Shown here one piece after another: positions 1 through 5,795 of a stretch of DNA of 14,135 nucleotides. The position numbers and the translations under genes are program-made. The notes below the pieces were generated by a model, which saw nothing but the letters and a program-made list of their open reading frames with translations, was not told where the DNA came from and searched no databases. The stretch's first letter is position 1. Each line of letters opens with the position of its first letter. This stretch comes from JABIDZ01 sp964402905 (lineage in GTDB: Archaea; Iainarchaeota; Iainarchaeia; Iainarchaeales; JAAZKV01): NCBI GenBank assembly GCA_964402905.1, contig CAYODU010000018.1, positions 1 through 14,135 of the forward strand, in the 5' to 3' direction.

Positions 1-390
1 AACTGAAGGAGCTAAACAAGGGGGATTGCTGTAATAGCAATTTGGATTACAAACATCTCCATCTTGAACATATCCTTGTGGGCAATTACAATTTGTATCT
101 TCTGGGCAAGGAGTAAACTCACAATTGGGTCCTGTTCTTCCTACATAGCTTCCATCAGAACATAATTTTGCATCCATAGTGCAAGCAACTCCTTCGCAAG
201 GTTCTTCCCAAACTCTTAAACATTTTTGTTTTGCTTCACACCAAGAATAACCTGCAGCAATTAAACAACCACCCTCATCTTTATCTCCACCAATTATTTT
301 TTCTTCAGTGCATCCTGATAAGAAAATTAGTGAGATTAGCGCAACAAGCACTACAATTGAAAGTAATTTAATTGAATTCTTTTTCTTCAT
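1..390 (-). CDS. Cys-rich secreted lipoprotein, C-terminus beyond window edge
   Basis: The reading frame runs open from an ATG at 390 to the left edge: 130 residues with no stop. Residues 1-26 are a signal peptide: KKK at the N-terminus, a hydrophobic core at about 9-24, then a lipobox LSGC at 24-27, so Cys27 is the predicted lipidated residue and the protein should be tethered outside the cell membrane. The mature part has 14 Cys including Cys27 (27, 42, 51, 57, 65, 70, 77, 90, 95, 101, 103, 114, 118, 125), which suggests disulfide-bonded modules. Residues 41-65 (GCLIAAGYSWCEAKQKCLR and following) form a small module I recognise from many archaeal and bacterial lipoproteins of unknown function. 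Residues 70-95 contain a second one, with LCSDGSYVGRTGPNCEF. No enzymatic motif is visible. A GGAT 11 nt upstream of the ATG is at best a weak ribosome binding site. Confidence 0.85.
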   Translation of the reverse strand, partial: MKKKNSIKLLSIVVLVALISLIFLSGCTEEKIIGGDKDEGGCLIAAGYSWCEAKQKCLRVWEEPCEGVACTMDAKLCSDGSYVGRTGPNCEFTPCPEDTNCNCPQGYVQDGDVCNPNCYYSNPPCLAPSV

Positions 391-447
391 AAAAATTTCA
401 AATCCTTTTTTACTTCAACAACTAATCAGTATTATTACATAATGGAG

Positions 448-460
448 AATAAATACCTTT
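448..460 (-). promoter_or_regulatory. TATA/BRE-type promoter of the lipoprotein gene
   Basis: On the minus strand this reads AAAGGTATTTATT, a purine-rich BRE-like part followed by a TATA-like part. It lies 58 nt upstream of the lipoprotein ATG and predicts a transcript start near 427. The identical 13-mer occurs at 11180-11192, just upstream of the 131-aa gene on the same strand, which supports a promoter function. Confidence 0.45.
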
Positions 461-514
461 TGAATTGCCAAGGTAAAAAACTAATTGTCTTGTATAGTAG
501 TATTTATGGGTAAA

Positions 515-620
515 TTAATTGCAATAAAGATTAATTGTAATTAAGCTAATTCTTTGTATTTTAATTGCAGTAAAGTAAATTCCTAGTATTTTAATTGTAA
601 TAAACTCAATTTTTTGTATT
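515..620. repeat. Degenerate 30-bp tandem repeat, three full copies plus a partial
   Basis: Three head-to-tail 30-bp units occupy 531-560, 561-590 and 591-620. Each begins TTAATTG and ends GTATT. Hand alignment gives 23/30 identity between units 1 and 2, 23/30 between 2 and 3, and 25/30 between 1 and 3. A 16-bp partial copy (TTAATTGCAATAAAGA) sits at 515-530. Unit 1 also contains a near-palindrome TTAATTGTAATTAA. There are no spacers between units, so this is not a CRISPR array. The 313-bp spacer 391-703 holds no other gene that I can see. A period of 30 bp equals about three helical turns, so the array could be phased protein-binding sites or curved DNA ahead of the helicase gene. Confidence 0.7.
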
Positions 621-706
621 AACTAATTATCTTTTAAACACGTCGAAAAAAAATAAAGAAAATTTTTTTAGAAACTAATTTAATTGTTTTCTTTGAATAT
701 TTCTTG

Positions 707-2980
707 ATGCGCCTTTACACAGGTCCTGATTTAAGGGACTGGCAGAAAAAAGCAATTCTTCAATGGAATAATCATCGCAAAGGAATTATTCAGGCGGTTC
801 CTGGTGCAGGAAAAACTTTTTTGGCGATAAAAGCTTTTTGTGATAAGCTCGAAGAGGATAGTGAATTAAAAGTTCTTATTGTTTGTCCGCGTCTAACACT
901 TATTGAACAATGGAAAGAAGCTATTCTTTTGAACACATCAATAAAGAAAAGTGATTTGTATGAAATCTCAAGTAAAAATGTTGTTCAGGCATACAAAACA
1001 GTTCAGAATTATATTCACAAACACAAAGTGTTTATTTCTACTTTCCACCAGATAAAACAGTTTTTTGAACAAGAAAACTGGAAAGAAAATAAGTGGTTTT
1101 TGGTGGTTGATGAAATGCATAACACCTCAGAAAACTATTTGTTTCCGGATGAACCTATTCACTATAAACTCGGTTTATCGGCTACTCCAAGAAAAAAAGG
1201 AAAAAAATCTGATTTTAATTTAGGGGGGATAGTTTATTCTTATAGTTTTTCACAAGCACTAAATGATAAAATAATTCTTGATCCGGTTTTCAAAATAATT
1301 CTTTATTCAGTAAACAAACCACTATTCAATAAGATACAAAACACTTCAGAGGAAGACCATGAAAAAAATATTGATTTTGTAGAAAATGCTTATGATGATT
1401 TTTTGCATGATGAGGATGACGCCGTGGATCACTTTACTTCAAAGAATATTGATTTTGTTGGAATACAAAAAATATTGAAAAATAATTTTTTTATTGGGAC
1501 AAAAAAAGCTCTTCAAACACTGGTTTTTGTTAATCGAATAAAAAAATCTGATTTGCTTGATGAGATGCTAAAACAAACCTTTCACGAAAATGTTTCACGT
1601 TCCTATCACTCCCAAACAGAAGAATACAATTACAAAGGAAATTTTGATAGGATAAAAAAGAAGTTTGAGAAAAAAGATTTTAATGTACTTATCTCTGTAG
1701 GGACTCTTGGTGAAGGGATCGATTTTCCTTATGCTTCTCATGGTATAATTGCAAGTCCAGTGTATAATCCAACGGCTTTTGTGCAAAAAGTGGGGCGCCT
1801 TTTGAGAAGCTATCAAAACCATAAACAAGCAGTGATTTATTACTACGCTCCCTCGGAACTTGTTTCGCGTTTACTTACAGATGAAAAAATAGAGCCGAAT
1901 TATTTCAAAGCTGTTTTGAAAATTGCTGATGAAAACAAGAATTTGATTTTTGTTGATCGACAGACTCTAAAAGAGGATACTGGTTCTCTTGCAGAGCTTT
2001 TGAGTTGTGGGGCTGCCTATGAAAGAAATGAAGATATTAAGCGCATGAATGTCCCAAAAAAGCTTGATGCGGTACTTCGTTTCTTCAAAAAGATTTACCC
2101 GAATTCCTTTAAAGGCTGGAAAGAACTTTGTGTAGAAGATGATTTTTCTTTGCTTAGCAAAGAAATTGCAAAACAGTATTTGTTGGCACTTAGATCTGCC
2201 AAAATACTAAAATCAAATTTATTGTCTGTACAGAAAATACAAGGTAAATTTGCAAAAAGTTCTTTTGGAGAATTTTTATCAATTGAAAAGTTTGTTCGAG
2301 AAGCACTGAGAAACAACATAGTAACAAAAATTAAGTATGGGCAGGAACTCGTTTTGATTAATAGTGGGGAAGAAACTACTCTGAATAGTTCGGAAAAAGA
2401 AATTTTTATCAGCGCAGTAAAAGCAGAGTTTAATAATTTTGTTCAGAGAAGAAAACAACTTTCAAATAGAATTGCTGTTATTGATGAAATAATTCTTTCT
2501 TTGGAGAAGAAAAAATCTGATAAAGACAAAATTGATGCAATGTTTCGTTTATCCCAGACCTTTTTCAAATTACAATCTCTTTTCCTTGACCAACTAAATT
2601 TAGTTGAAATAACAAAGAATCTTTCGAGTGAAAGTAAATTTACTTTGACTATTGGACAAGATATTTTTCTCTCAAAAGCACAGAAAAGATTATTCGCTTT
2701 TCCCGAAGATTTTGGTTTTAGTCGTTGGAAAACCCCCCCAAAAGAAGAGTTGCCAAAAGTTCTTTCAAAAAAAGAATTGTTTTTGGATGAACTAATGTTA
2801 CAGCCAATTGATAGAACGCTAAGTGAAAAGGAATTAAATGATTTAAAACAAAGAATTGCTGATAAATTGAAAACCCCGATTTTTTCAAATGAAGAAATTT
2901 TGGAGGAACTTGAAAAACACAAATTTGAGAATCGATATTCATTTGAAAAAATCTTTTTCTTAACTGCATCAATAAAGTAA
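707..2980 (+). CDS. SF2 DExH-box helicase with unassigned C-terminal half
   Basis: A 757-aa superfamily 2 nucleic-acid helicase/translocase. The order of motifs is complete: Q-motif-like RDWQ (residues 10-13), Walker A VPGAGKT (31-37), STFHQ (111-115), DEMH Walker B (135-138), LSATP (157-161), motif IV-like LVFVNR (about 270), ISVGTLGEGIDFP (about 331-343), and motif VI QKVGRLLRS (about 360-368). The layout resembles the XPB/UvsW/type III restriction group. An acidic insert (about 215-250, rich in D and E) separates the two RecA lobes. Residues from about 400 to 757 match no domain I can name; they are Lys/Glu-rich with a probable coiled-coil stretch around 575-610. The ATG at 707 is preferred over the TTG at 704, because an AT-rich box at 678-686 would give a leaderless transcript starting near 706. 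It has no obvious operon partner, and substrate and pathway are unknown. Confidence 0.9.
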   Translation: MRLYTGPDLRDWQKKAILQWNNHRKGIIQAVPGAGKTFLAIKAFCDKLEEDSELKVLIVCPRLTLIEQWKEAILLNTSIKKSDLYEISSKNVVQAYKTVQNYIHKHKVFISTFHQIKQFFEQENWKENKWFLVVDEMHNTSENYLFPDEPIHYKLGLSATPRKKGKKSDFNLGGIVYSYSFSQALNDKIILDPVFKIILYSVNKPLFNKIQNTSEEDHEKNIDFVENAYDDFLHDEDDAVDHFTSKNIDFVGIQKILKNNFFIGTKKALQTLVFVNRIKKSDLLDEMLKQTFHENVSRSYHSQTEEYNYKGNFDRIKKKFEKKDFNVLISVGTLGEGIDFPYASHGIIASPVYNPTAFVQKVGRLLRSYQNHKQAVIYYYAPSELVSRLLTDEKIEPNYFKAVLKIADENKNLIFVDRQTLKEDTGSLAELLSCGAAYERNEDIKRMNVPKKLDAVLRFFKKIYPNSFKGWKELCVEDDFSLLSKEIAKQYLLALRSAKILKSNLLSVQKIQGKFAKSSFGEFLSIEKFVREALRNNIVTKIKYGQELVLINSGEETTLNSSEKEIFISAVKAEFNNFVQRRKQLSNRIAVIDEIILSLEKKKSDKDKIDAMFRLSQTFFKLQSLFLDQLNLVEITKNLSSESKFTLTIGQDIFLSKAQKRLFAFPEDFGFSRWKTPPKEELPKVLSKKELFLDELMLQPIDRTLSEKELNDLKQRIADKLKTPIFSNEEILEELEKHKFENRYSFEKIFFLTASIK

Positions 2981-2997
2981 ATTAGCTTTTCATAAGC

Positions 2998-3013
2998 CCT
3001 TGCTTTCGCAAGG
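2998..3013. other. Small hairpin between convergent genes
   Basis: CCTTGC, loop TTTC, GCAAGG: a perfect 6-bp stem, 17 nt after the helicase stop and followed on the plus strand by an A-rich stretch. It sits between the 3' ends of the convergent helicase and zinc-ribbon genes, so it may mark RNA 3' ends. It has no T-run on the helicase side, so I do not call it a terminator. Confidence 0.35.
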
Positions 3014-3104
3014 AAAGTGATAAAAAAAATAAAAAAATAGAAATAGTTTTTCCAAGATTGATTAATCAGAAACTAATTATTTGATTAAAATAAAAAGTTA
3101 GTAA

Positions 3105-3278
3105 TCAGTAATCGTTGTCTCTTCGACTAAAATCTCTTCTTGGTTTTTTATGTTTCTGGTAGCAATCTCTACAATAAACTGGTCTTTCTCCATCTGGTTC
3201 GAAAGGCACTTCAGTTTCTTGTCCACACTCAGAGCATTTTACTTTGTGCATAGATCTACCGAATTTATCTTCAGCCAT
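3105..3278 (-). CDS. 57-aa CxxC...CxxC zinc-ribbon protein
   Basis: Reads as a 57-aa protein beginning MAEDKFGRSMHK. Four cysteines in two CxxC pairs (C15/C18 and C36/C39) form a zinc ribbon, with the intervening VPF-P-G-RPVYC pattern typical of a family of tiny zinc-ribbon proteins common in DPANN archaea and candidate-phyla bacteria. The function of that family is not established. After the second pair the tail is strongly basic (KHKKPRRDFSRRD), which fits a nucleic-acid-binding role; that part is inference. The start is fixed by AGGTGA 8 nt upstream of the ATG, a good match to the archaeal anti-Shine-Dalgarno sequence. It is convergent with the helicase gene and divergent from the dehydrogenase gene. 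Confidence 0.8.
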   Translation of the reverse strand: MAEDKFGRSMHKVKCSECGQETEVPFEPDGERPVYCRDCYQKHKKPRRDFSRRDNDY

Positions 3279-3304
3279 TTAATTTTTCACCTTTTTCTTA
3301 ATTG

Positions 3305-3353
3305 CAACGCTTTTGGCGTTGGTAAAATATTTAGGGGGTGGCGTGTTTATAAA
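3305..3353 (-). promoter_or_regulatory. TATA box and 5'-UTR hairpin of the zinc-ribbon gene
   Basis: On the minus strand TTTATAAA (3346-3353) is a canonical archaeal TATA box and predicts a start near 3321. The resulting roughly 43-nt leader would open with an inverted repeat, CAACGC / loop CAAAA / GCGTTG (3305-3321, 6-bp stem), ahead of the AGGTGA ribosome binding site. A leader this long with a stem is unusual in this window, where most first genes appear nearly leaderless. Confidence 0.5.
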
Positions 3354-3459
3354 GCTACTTATGGGCTTTTTGGAATAAAACAGGGCTTGTGAAAACGACA
3401 AAATATCATTATGTATAAGATTTCAATTGTAATAAAAACCTTAATTTCTAAAATTAAAT

Positions 3460-4371
3460 ATGTCTGAAAATTATTTGGATTTAAACAATCTTTTTTTTGA
3501 AAAAAAGCCTTTGCTTGGAAAAGTAATTGTTGTTACAGGTGCCTCTTCAGGCCTTGGCAAGGCCATTACTCTAGGTTTAATCTCTTCAGGGGCAAAGGTT
3601 GCTTTAATTGACATTAGTGAAAAAACCACTTCTTTTGCAGAGAAAATTAATTCTGATGAAGAAAAGGAAGTCGCACTTCCGATAATATGTTCTGTTACGG
3701 ATGAAGCACAATTAGAGAAAGCATATTCTGATATAACAAAAAGATTTTCTCAAATAGATGGTTTGATTAATTGTGCAGGAATTGCAAGGCTTGGTGCAAT
3801 AGATTCTCTTTTGCCAAAAGACATTAAATTCTCAAATGAAATAAATATTAATGGTTATTTTTTGAATGCACTATTTGCTTCAAAACAAATGATAAAACAA
3901 AAAAGTGGTTCAATAATAAATATCAGTTCCGCTTCTGCGCGCGGAGCATCAGAAAATTCTTCTCTTTATGGTGTGGCGAAAGAGGCTCAGTGCATGATGA
4001 CTAGAAGTTGGGCTCTTGATTTAGGTAAATACAATATAAGAGTAAACGCGGTTCTTGCAGGTGATCTCTTTGGAAATGAAGAGATTGGTGTGCTCTCGGG
4101 TATTTGGAACAAAGAGTATTTTGAGAAAAAAGCCATCGATAAAGGCCTTATTAGTAAGACTGATTCTCGCTTGGAAAAAGATGTACTTGACCCCGAAATA
4201 AGACAGTTGGTGATAAACCACTATGTAAAAAGGACTGCTCTTGCCAAAGAAATTGAATACAAAGATGTTCTTTCACTTATAATCTTTCTTCTACTGGATG
4301 AATTATCTGGAAAGGTAACGGGAGAAAGCATTGCGGTTACTTCCGGTAATCCGACAGTTTTCTCAAAGTAG
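3460..4371 (+). CDS. Short-chain dehydrogenase/reductase, sorbitol-6-phosphate dehydrogenase-like
   Basis: A 303-aa NAD(P)-dependent SDR oxidoreductase with a Rossmann fold. Visible motifs are cofactor-binding TGASSGLG (26-33), structural NCAG (104-107), active-site Ser in NISSAS (154-159), and the YGVAK catalytic pair Tyr170/Lys174. Asp51 at the end of the second strand suggests a preference for NAD over NADP. The C-terminus is longer than in a classical 250-aa SDR. It carries the substrate-loop pattern HYVKRTALAKEIEYKDVLSL and then TGESIAVTSGNP, which resembles the sorbitol-6-phosphate dehydrogenase (SrlD) and RhaD-linked SDR families acting on sugar alcohols or sugar phosphates. Substrate assignment is inference. 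No SD is visible; an AT-rich box about 27 nt upstream suggests a leaderless message. The gene stands alone. Confidence 0.88.
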   Translation: MSENYLDLNNLFFEKKPLLGKVIVVTGASSGLGKAITLGLISSGAKVALIDISEKTTSFAEKINSDEEKEVALPIICSVTDEAQLEKAYSDITKRFSQIDGLINCAGIARLGAIDSLLPKDIKFSNEININGYFLNALFASKQMIKQKSGSIINISSASARGASENSSLYGVAKEAQCMMTRSWALDLGKYNIRVNAVLAGDLFGNEEIGVLSGIWNKEYFEKKAIDKGLISKTDSRLEKDVLDPEIRQLVINHYVKRTALAKEIEYKDVLSLIIFLLLDELSGKVTGESIAVTSGNPTVFSK

Positions 4372-4400
4372 CAATTTCTTTGAAAAAAAGTAATAAAATT

Positions 4401-4410
4401 CACTTTTTTT
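4401..4410 (+). terminator. T-tract terminator after the dehydrogenase gene
   Basis: CACTTTTTTT begins 30 nt after the dehydrogenase stop codon. Archaeal RNA polymerase terminates at oligo-T tracts without needing a hairpin. The convergent RNA at 4456-4697 ends just beyond it. Confidence 0.35.
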
Positions 4411-4450
4411 AATAAAAAATAAGATTAAGTAGCGGACAATTGCCCGCTAC
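4409..4450 (-). terminator. Hairpin plus T-run terminator of the candidate RNase P RNA
   Basis: On the minus strand GTAGCGG (4450-4444), loop GCAATTGT, CCGCTAC (4435-4429) gives a perfect 7-bp GC-rich stem. It is followed by ACTTAATCTTATTTTTTATT, ending in a six-T run. It stands immediately downstream of the proposed P1 3' strand of the structured RNA. Confidence 0.55.
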
Positions 4451-4455
4451 CTTGC

Positions 4456-4697
4456 CTCAATCCAAACCCACTATTTTTTCTTTTTTTCTAAAATATGATA
4501 AGCTGCCGGGAGTGCAAATATCAATTAATTATTGCTTGTTCTCCTGTCAGTTTCCCTAACCCAGCTCACAAGTGTTTCCGTGTGGGGGCAAGTTGCGTAA
4601 TTTTGTTTATTGTGCCCTATCCTTGGGAAAAGCAAACTTCCTGGATGTGTACTTACAAAATTAATCCAATTCATCAAATCACCAGTTCAATTAGAGT
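4456..4697 (-). ncRNA. rnpB: Candidate compact RNase P RNA
   Basis: RNase P RNA matures tRNA 5' ends. Several conserved elements occur in the right order on the minus strand. P1 5' strand CTCTAATTGAA (4696-4686) pairs partly with TTTGGATTGAG (4466-4456). A P3-like hairpin TGGAT/ATCCA (4668-4664/4646-4642) runs into CR-I AGGAAGTTTGC (4642-4632). P5 is TTTCCC/GGGAAA (4630-4625/4556-4551). ATAGGGCA (4620-4613) equals the P7/P8 segment of bacterial P RNA. The CR-IV-like block AAACT-GACA-GGAG-AA-CAAG (4553-4535) follows P5, and GGCAGCTTATC (4507-4497) resembles the end of CR-V. P4 forms between AAGTTTGC and GCAGCTT, with the expected bulged U. The region is visibly richer in GC than its surroundings. 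Oddities: the usual ACAGAA before P4' is not seen, the specificity domain is reduced to about one hairpin, and an A-rich linker separates P4' from P1'. Ends are approximate. A plus-strand structured RNA is the main alternative. Confidence 0.6.
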
Positions 4698-4719
4698 TTA
4701 CTCTATTTTAATAAGTAGC

Positions 4720-4729
4720 TTTAAAAAGA
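4720..4729 (-). promoter_or_regulatory. TATA box for the candidate RNase P RNA
   Basis: On the minus strand the segment reads TCTTTTTAAA, an archaeal TATA-like box centred near 4724. It predicts transcription from about 4697-4699, which coincides with the proposed 5' strand of P1 at 4696. This independent positional agreement supports a minus-strand RNA. Confidence 0.45.
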
Positions 4730-4774
4730 TTACTAGCTATATTTTGTATAGTTATTTTATTGGAGTGTATTTTT

Positions 4775-5089
4775 ATGGCTAAAGTATCACAAAAAGTGAA
4801 TTATCTCGAAATTGCCCTTAATTTAGTTGGAAAAAAATATGGTCTTTTGATAATAGATTCAATTTCTTCTAATAAGAACAAAAGGCGTTTCAATCAGATC
4901 CTAAAAGATATTCCTTCTTCTAATCCAAGAATTGTTTCTATGCGTTTAAAAGAAATGGAGAAGAATGGTCTGATTACAAAGCAACTGGTTTTGGGGGCAC
5001 AGGTTAGAACAGAGTACTCTTTGACCGATAAAGCAGAACAATTAACTAATGCCATTTCTTCGCTAAAAAAATGGGCTTCTAGTAATTAA
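4775..5089 (+). CDS. HxlR-family winged-helix transcriptional regulator
   Basis: A 104-aa winged helix-turn-helix DNA-binding protein. The order of elements fits HxlR: LVGKKYGLLIIDSI (about 17-30; the family has a conserved W where this has Y), KRRFNQILKDIP (about 36-47), the recognition-helix region NPRIVSMRLKEMEKNGLI (about 50-67), the wing ending RTEYSLTDKA (about 78-87), and a closing amphipathic helix. HxlR proteins are usually dimeric sensors of aldehydes or redox state, often through an N-terminal Cys. No Cys is present here, so ligand sensing must differ. The start is set by GGAGTG 7 nt before the ATG at 4775, rather than the in-frame TTG at 4760. It precedes a membrane protein and permease by 70 nt, so it may control them; that is inference. 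Confidence 0.88.
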   Translation: MAKVSQKVNYLEIALNLVGKKYGLLIIDSISSNKNKRRFNQILKDIPSSNPRIVSMRLKEMEKNGLITKQLVLGAQVRTEYSLTDKAEQLTNAISSLKKWASSN

Positions 5090-5159
5090 AGAAAGAACTA
5101 GTAAAACGAAAAATTCTTCCATAGCATAAATTTAATTACTTGGTTGTTTTTATTTTAGC

Positions 5160-5786
5160 ATGCGAAAAGGTTTTGTGGGCAAAAAATCAATTTTTTCTTC
5201 TGAGAGAAACGCAATGCGCTTTGTAATAGAAGAAATATTTCTTTTGCTTTTGATATTTGCACAATTTTACTTTGTTTTAGGGATAAGGATTAATGGTTGG
5301 CAGATTGAATTCACTAATGCTACGGTTCCTTTTCAAAATATTTTGTGGTTAACAGCAACAATAATTTTCTTTATTGTAATTTATTTTGGAATTTCTGTTC
5401 GCGACAAGATGGTTGCAAAAGTACATAAAGATTTTTCAAAAGTTATTTTTGGTACGGCAAAACAAAAATTTTTCGGAATGAATAGGGAAGTAGTGGCTCT
5501 TCTTTTTGCAGAATTTGTTTTTGCGATTTTGATTGCAACAAGCATTTATGTTTATCTGGACCCCGATGTTAATTTTGTTCCTTGGCCCTTTAATTATATT
5601 TCATTTTTTGCTTTGCTCGCAGTTGGTTTATTTTTATTCTCAAAAACAAAGCCTTTTACTGGGGCAATTTATGGGGATAGCTTTGTAAGAAAAAAAGTTG
5701 TTCCTGCAGAAAGACTTTTTCCGACTAGAAGAATAACAAATAATAAAAGGCAAACAATAAGAGTAAAGCACCGTAAAAATAAGTAG
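5160..5786 (+). CDS. Uncharacterised 4-TM membrane protein
   Basis: A 208-aa protein I do not recognise. Four hydrophobic segments are clear at about 25-44, 60-79, 111-132 and 144-162, linked by short loops. The N-terminus (MRKGFVGKKS) and the C-terminal 45 residues are strongly basic, including RRITNNKRQTIRVKHRKNK, and should face the cytoplasm; with four segments both ends lie on the same side. No catalytic motif is visible. There is no SD before the ATG; an AT-rich box (ATAAATTTAA, about 5125-5134) lies some 30 nt upstream, consistent with a nearly leaderless message. The stop codon abuts the ribosome binding site of the permease gene, so the two are co-transcribed and may form a membrane complex, for example as an accessory subunit. 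That last point is inference. Confidence 0.82.
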   Translation: MRKGFVGKKSIFSSERNAMRFVIEEIFLLLLIFAQFYFVLGIRINGWQIEFTNATVPFQNILWLTATIIFFIVIYFGISVRDKMVAKVHKDFSKVIFGTAKQKFFGMNREVVALLFAEFVFAILIATSIYVYLDPDVNFVPWPFNYISFFALLAVGLFLFSKTKPFTGAIYGDSFVRKKVVPAERLFPTRRITNNKRQTIRVKHRKNK

Positions 5787-5795
5787 GGAGATTTT

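Noticed and set aside
515..620. CRISPR array
   Set aside because: The 30-bp units follow each other without spacers, diverge by 17-23% from each other, and no cas gene is present.
2443..2972. Minus-strand frames inside the helicase gene
   Set aside because: They are antisense to a clearly coding frame and have no family features.
3150..3392. 80-aa plus-strand frame
   Set aside because: It is antisense to the zinc-ribbon gene, whose CxxC pairs and ribosome binding site are convincing.
4429..4650. Structured RNA on the plus strand
   Set aside because: Some helices (4503-4512 with 4541-4550, and the edges of two others) pair slightly better on the plus strand through G-U wobbles. The conserved-element order, the TATA box and the terminator all fit the minus strand, so that orientation was chosen. 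This remains the main alternative.
4495..4782. 95-aa coding frame on the plus strand
   Set aside because: It crosses the structured GC-richer segment and the start of the HxlR gene, has implausible composition, and lacks a start signal.
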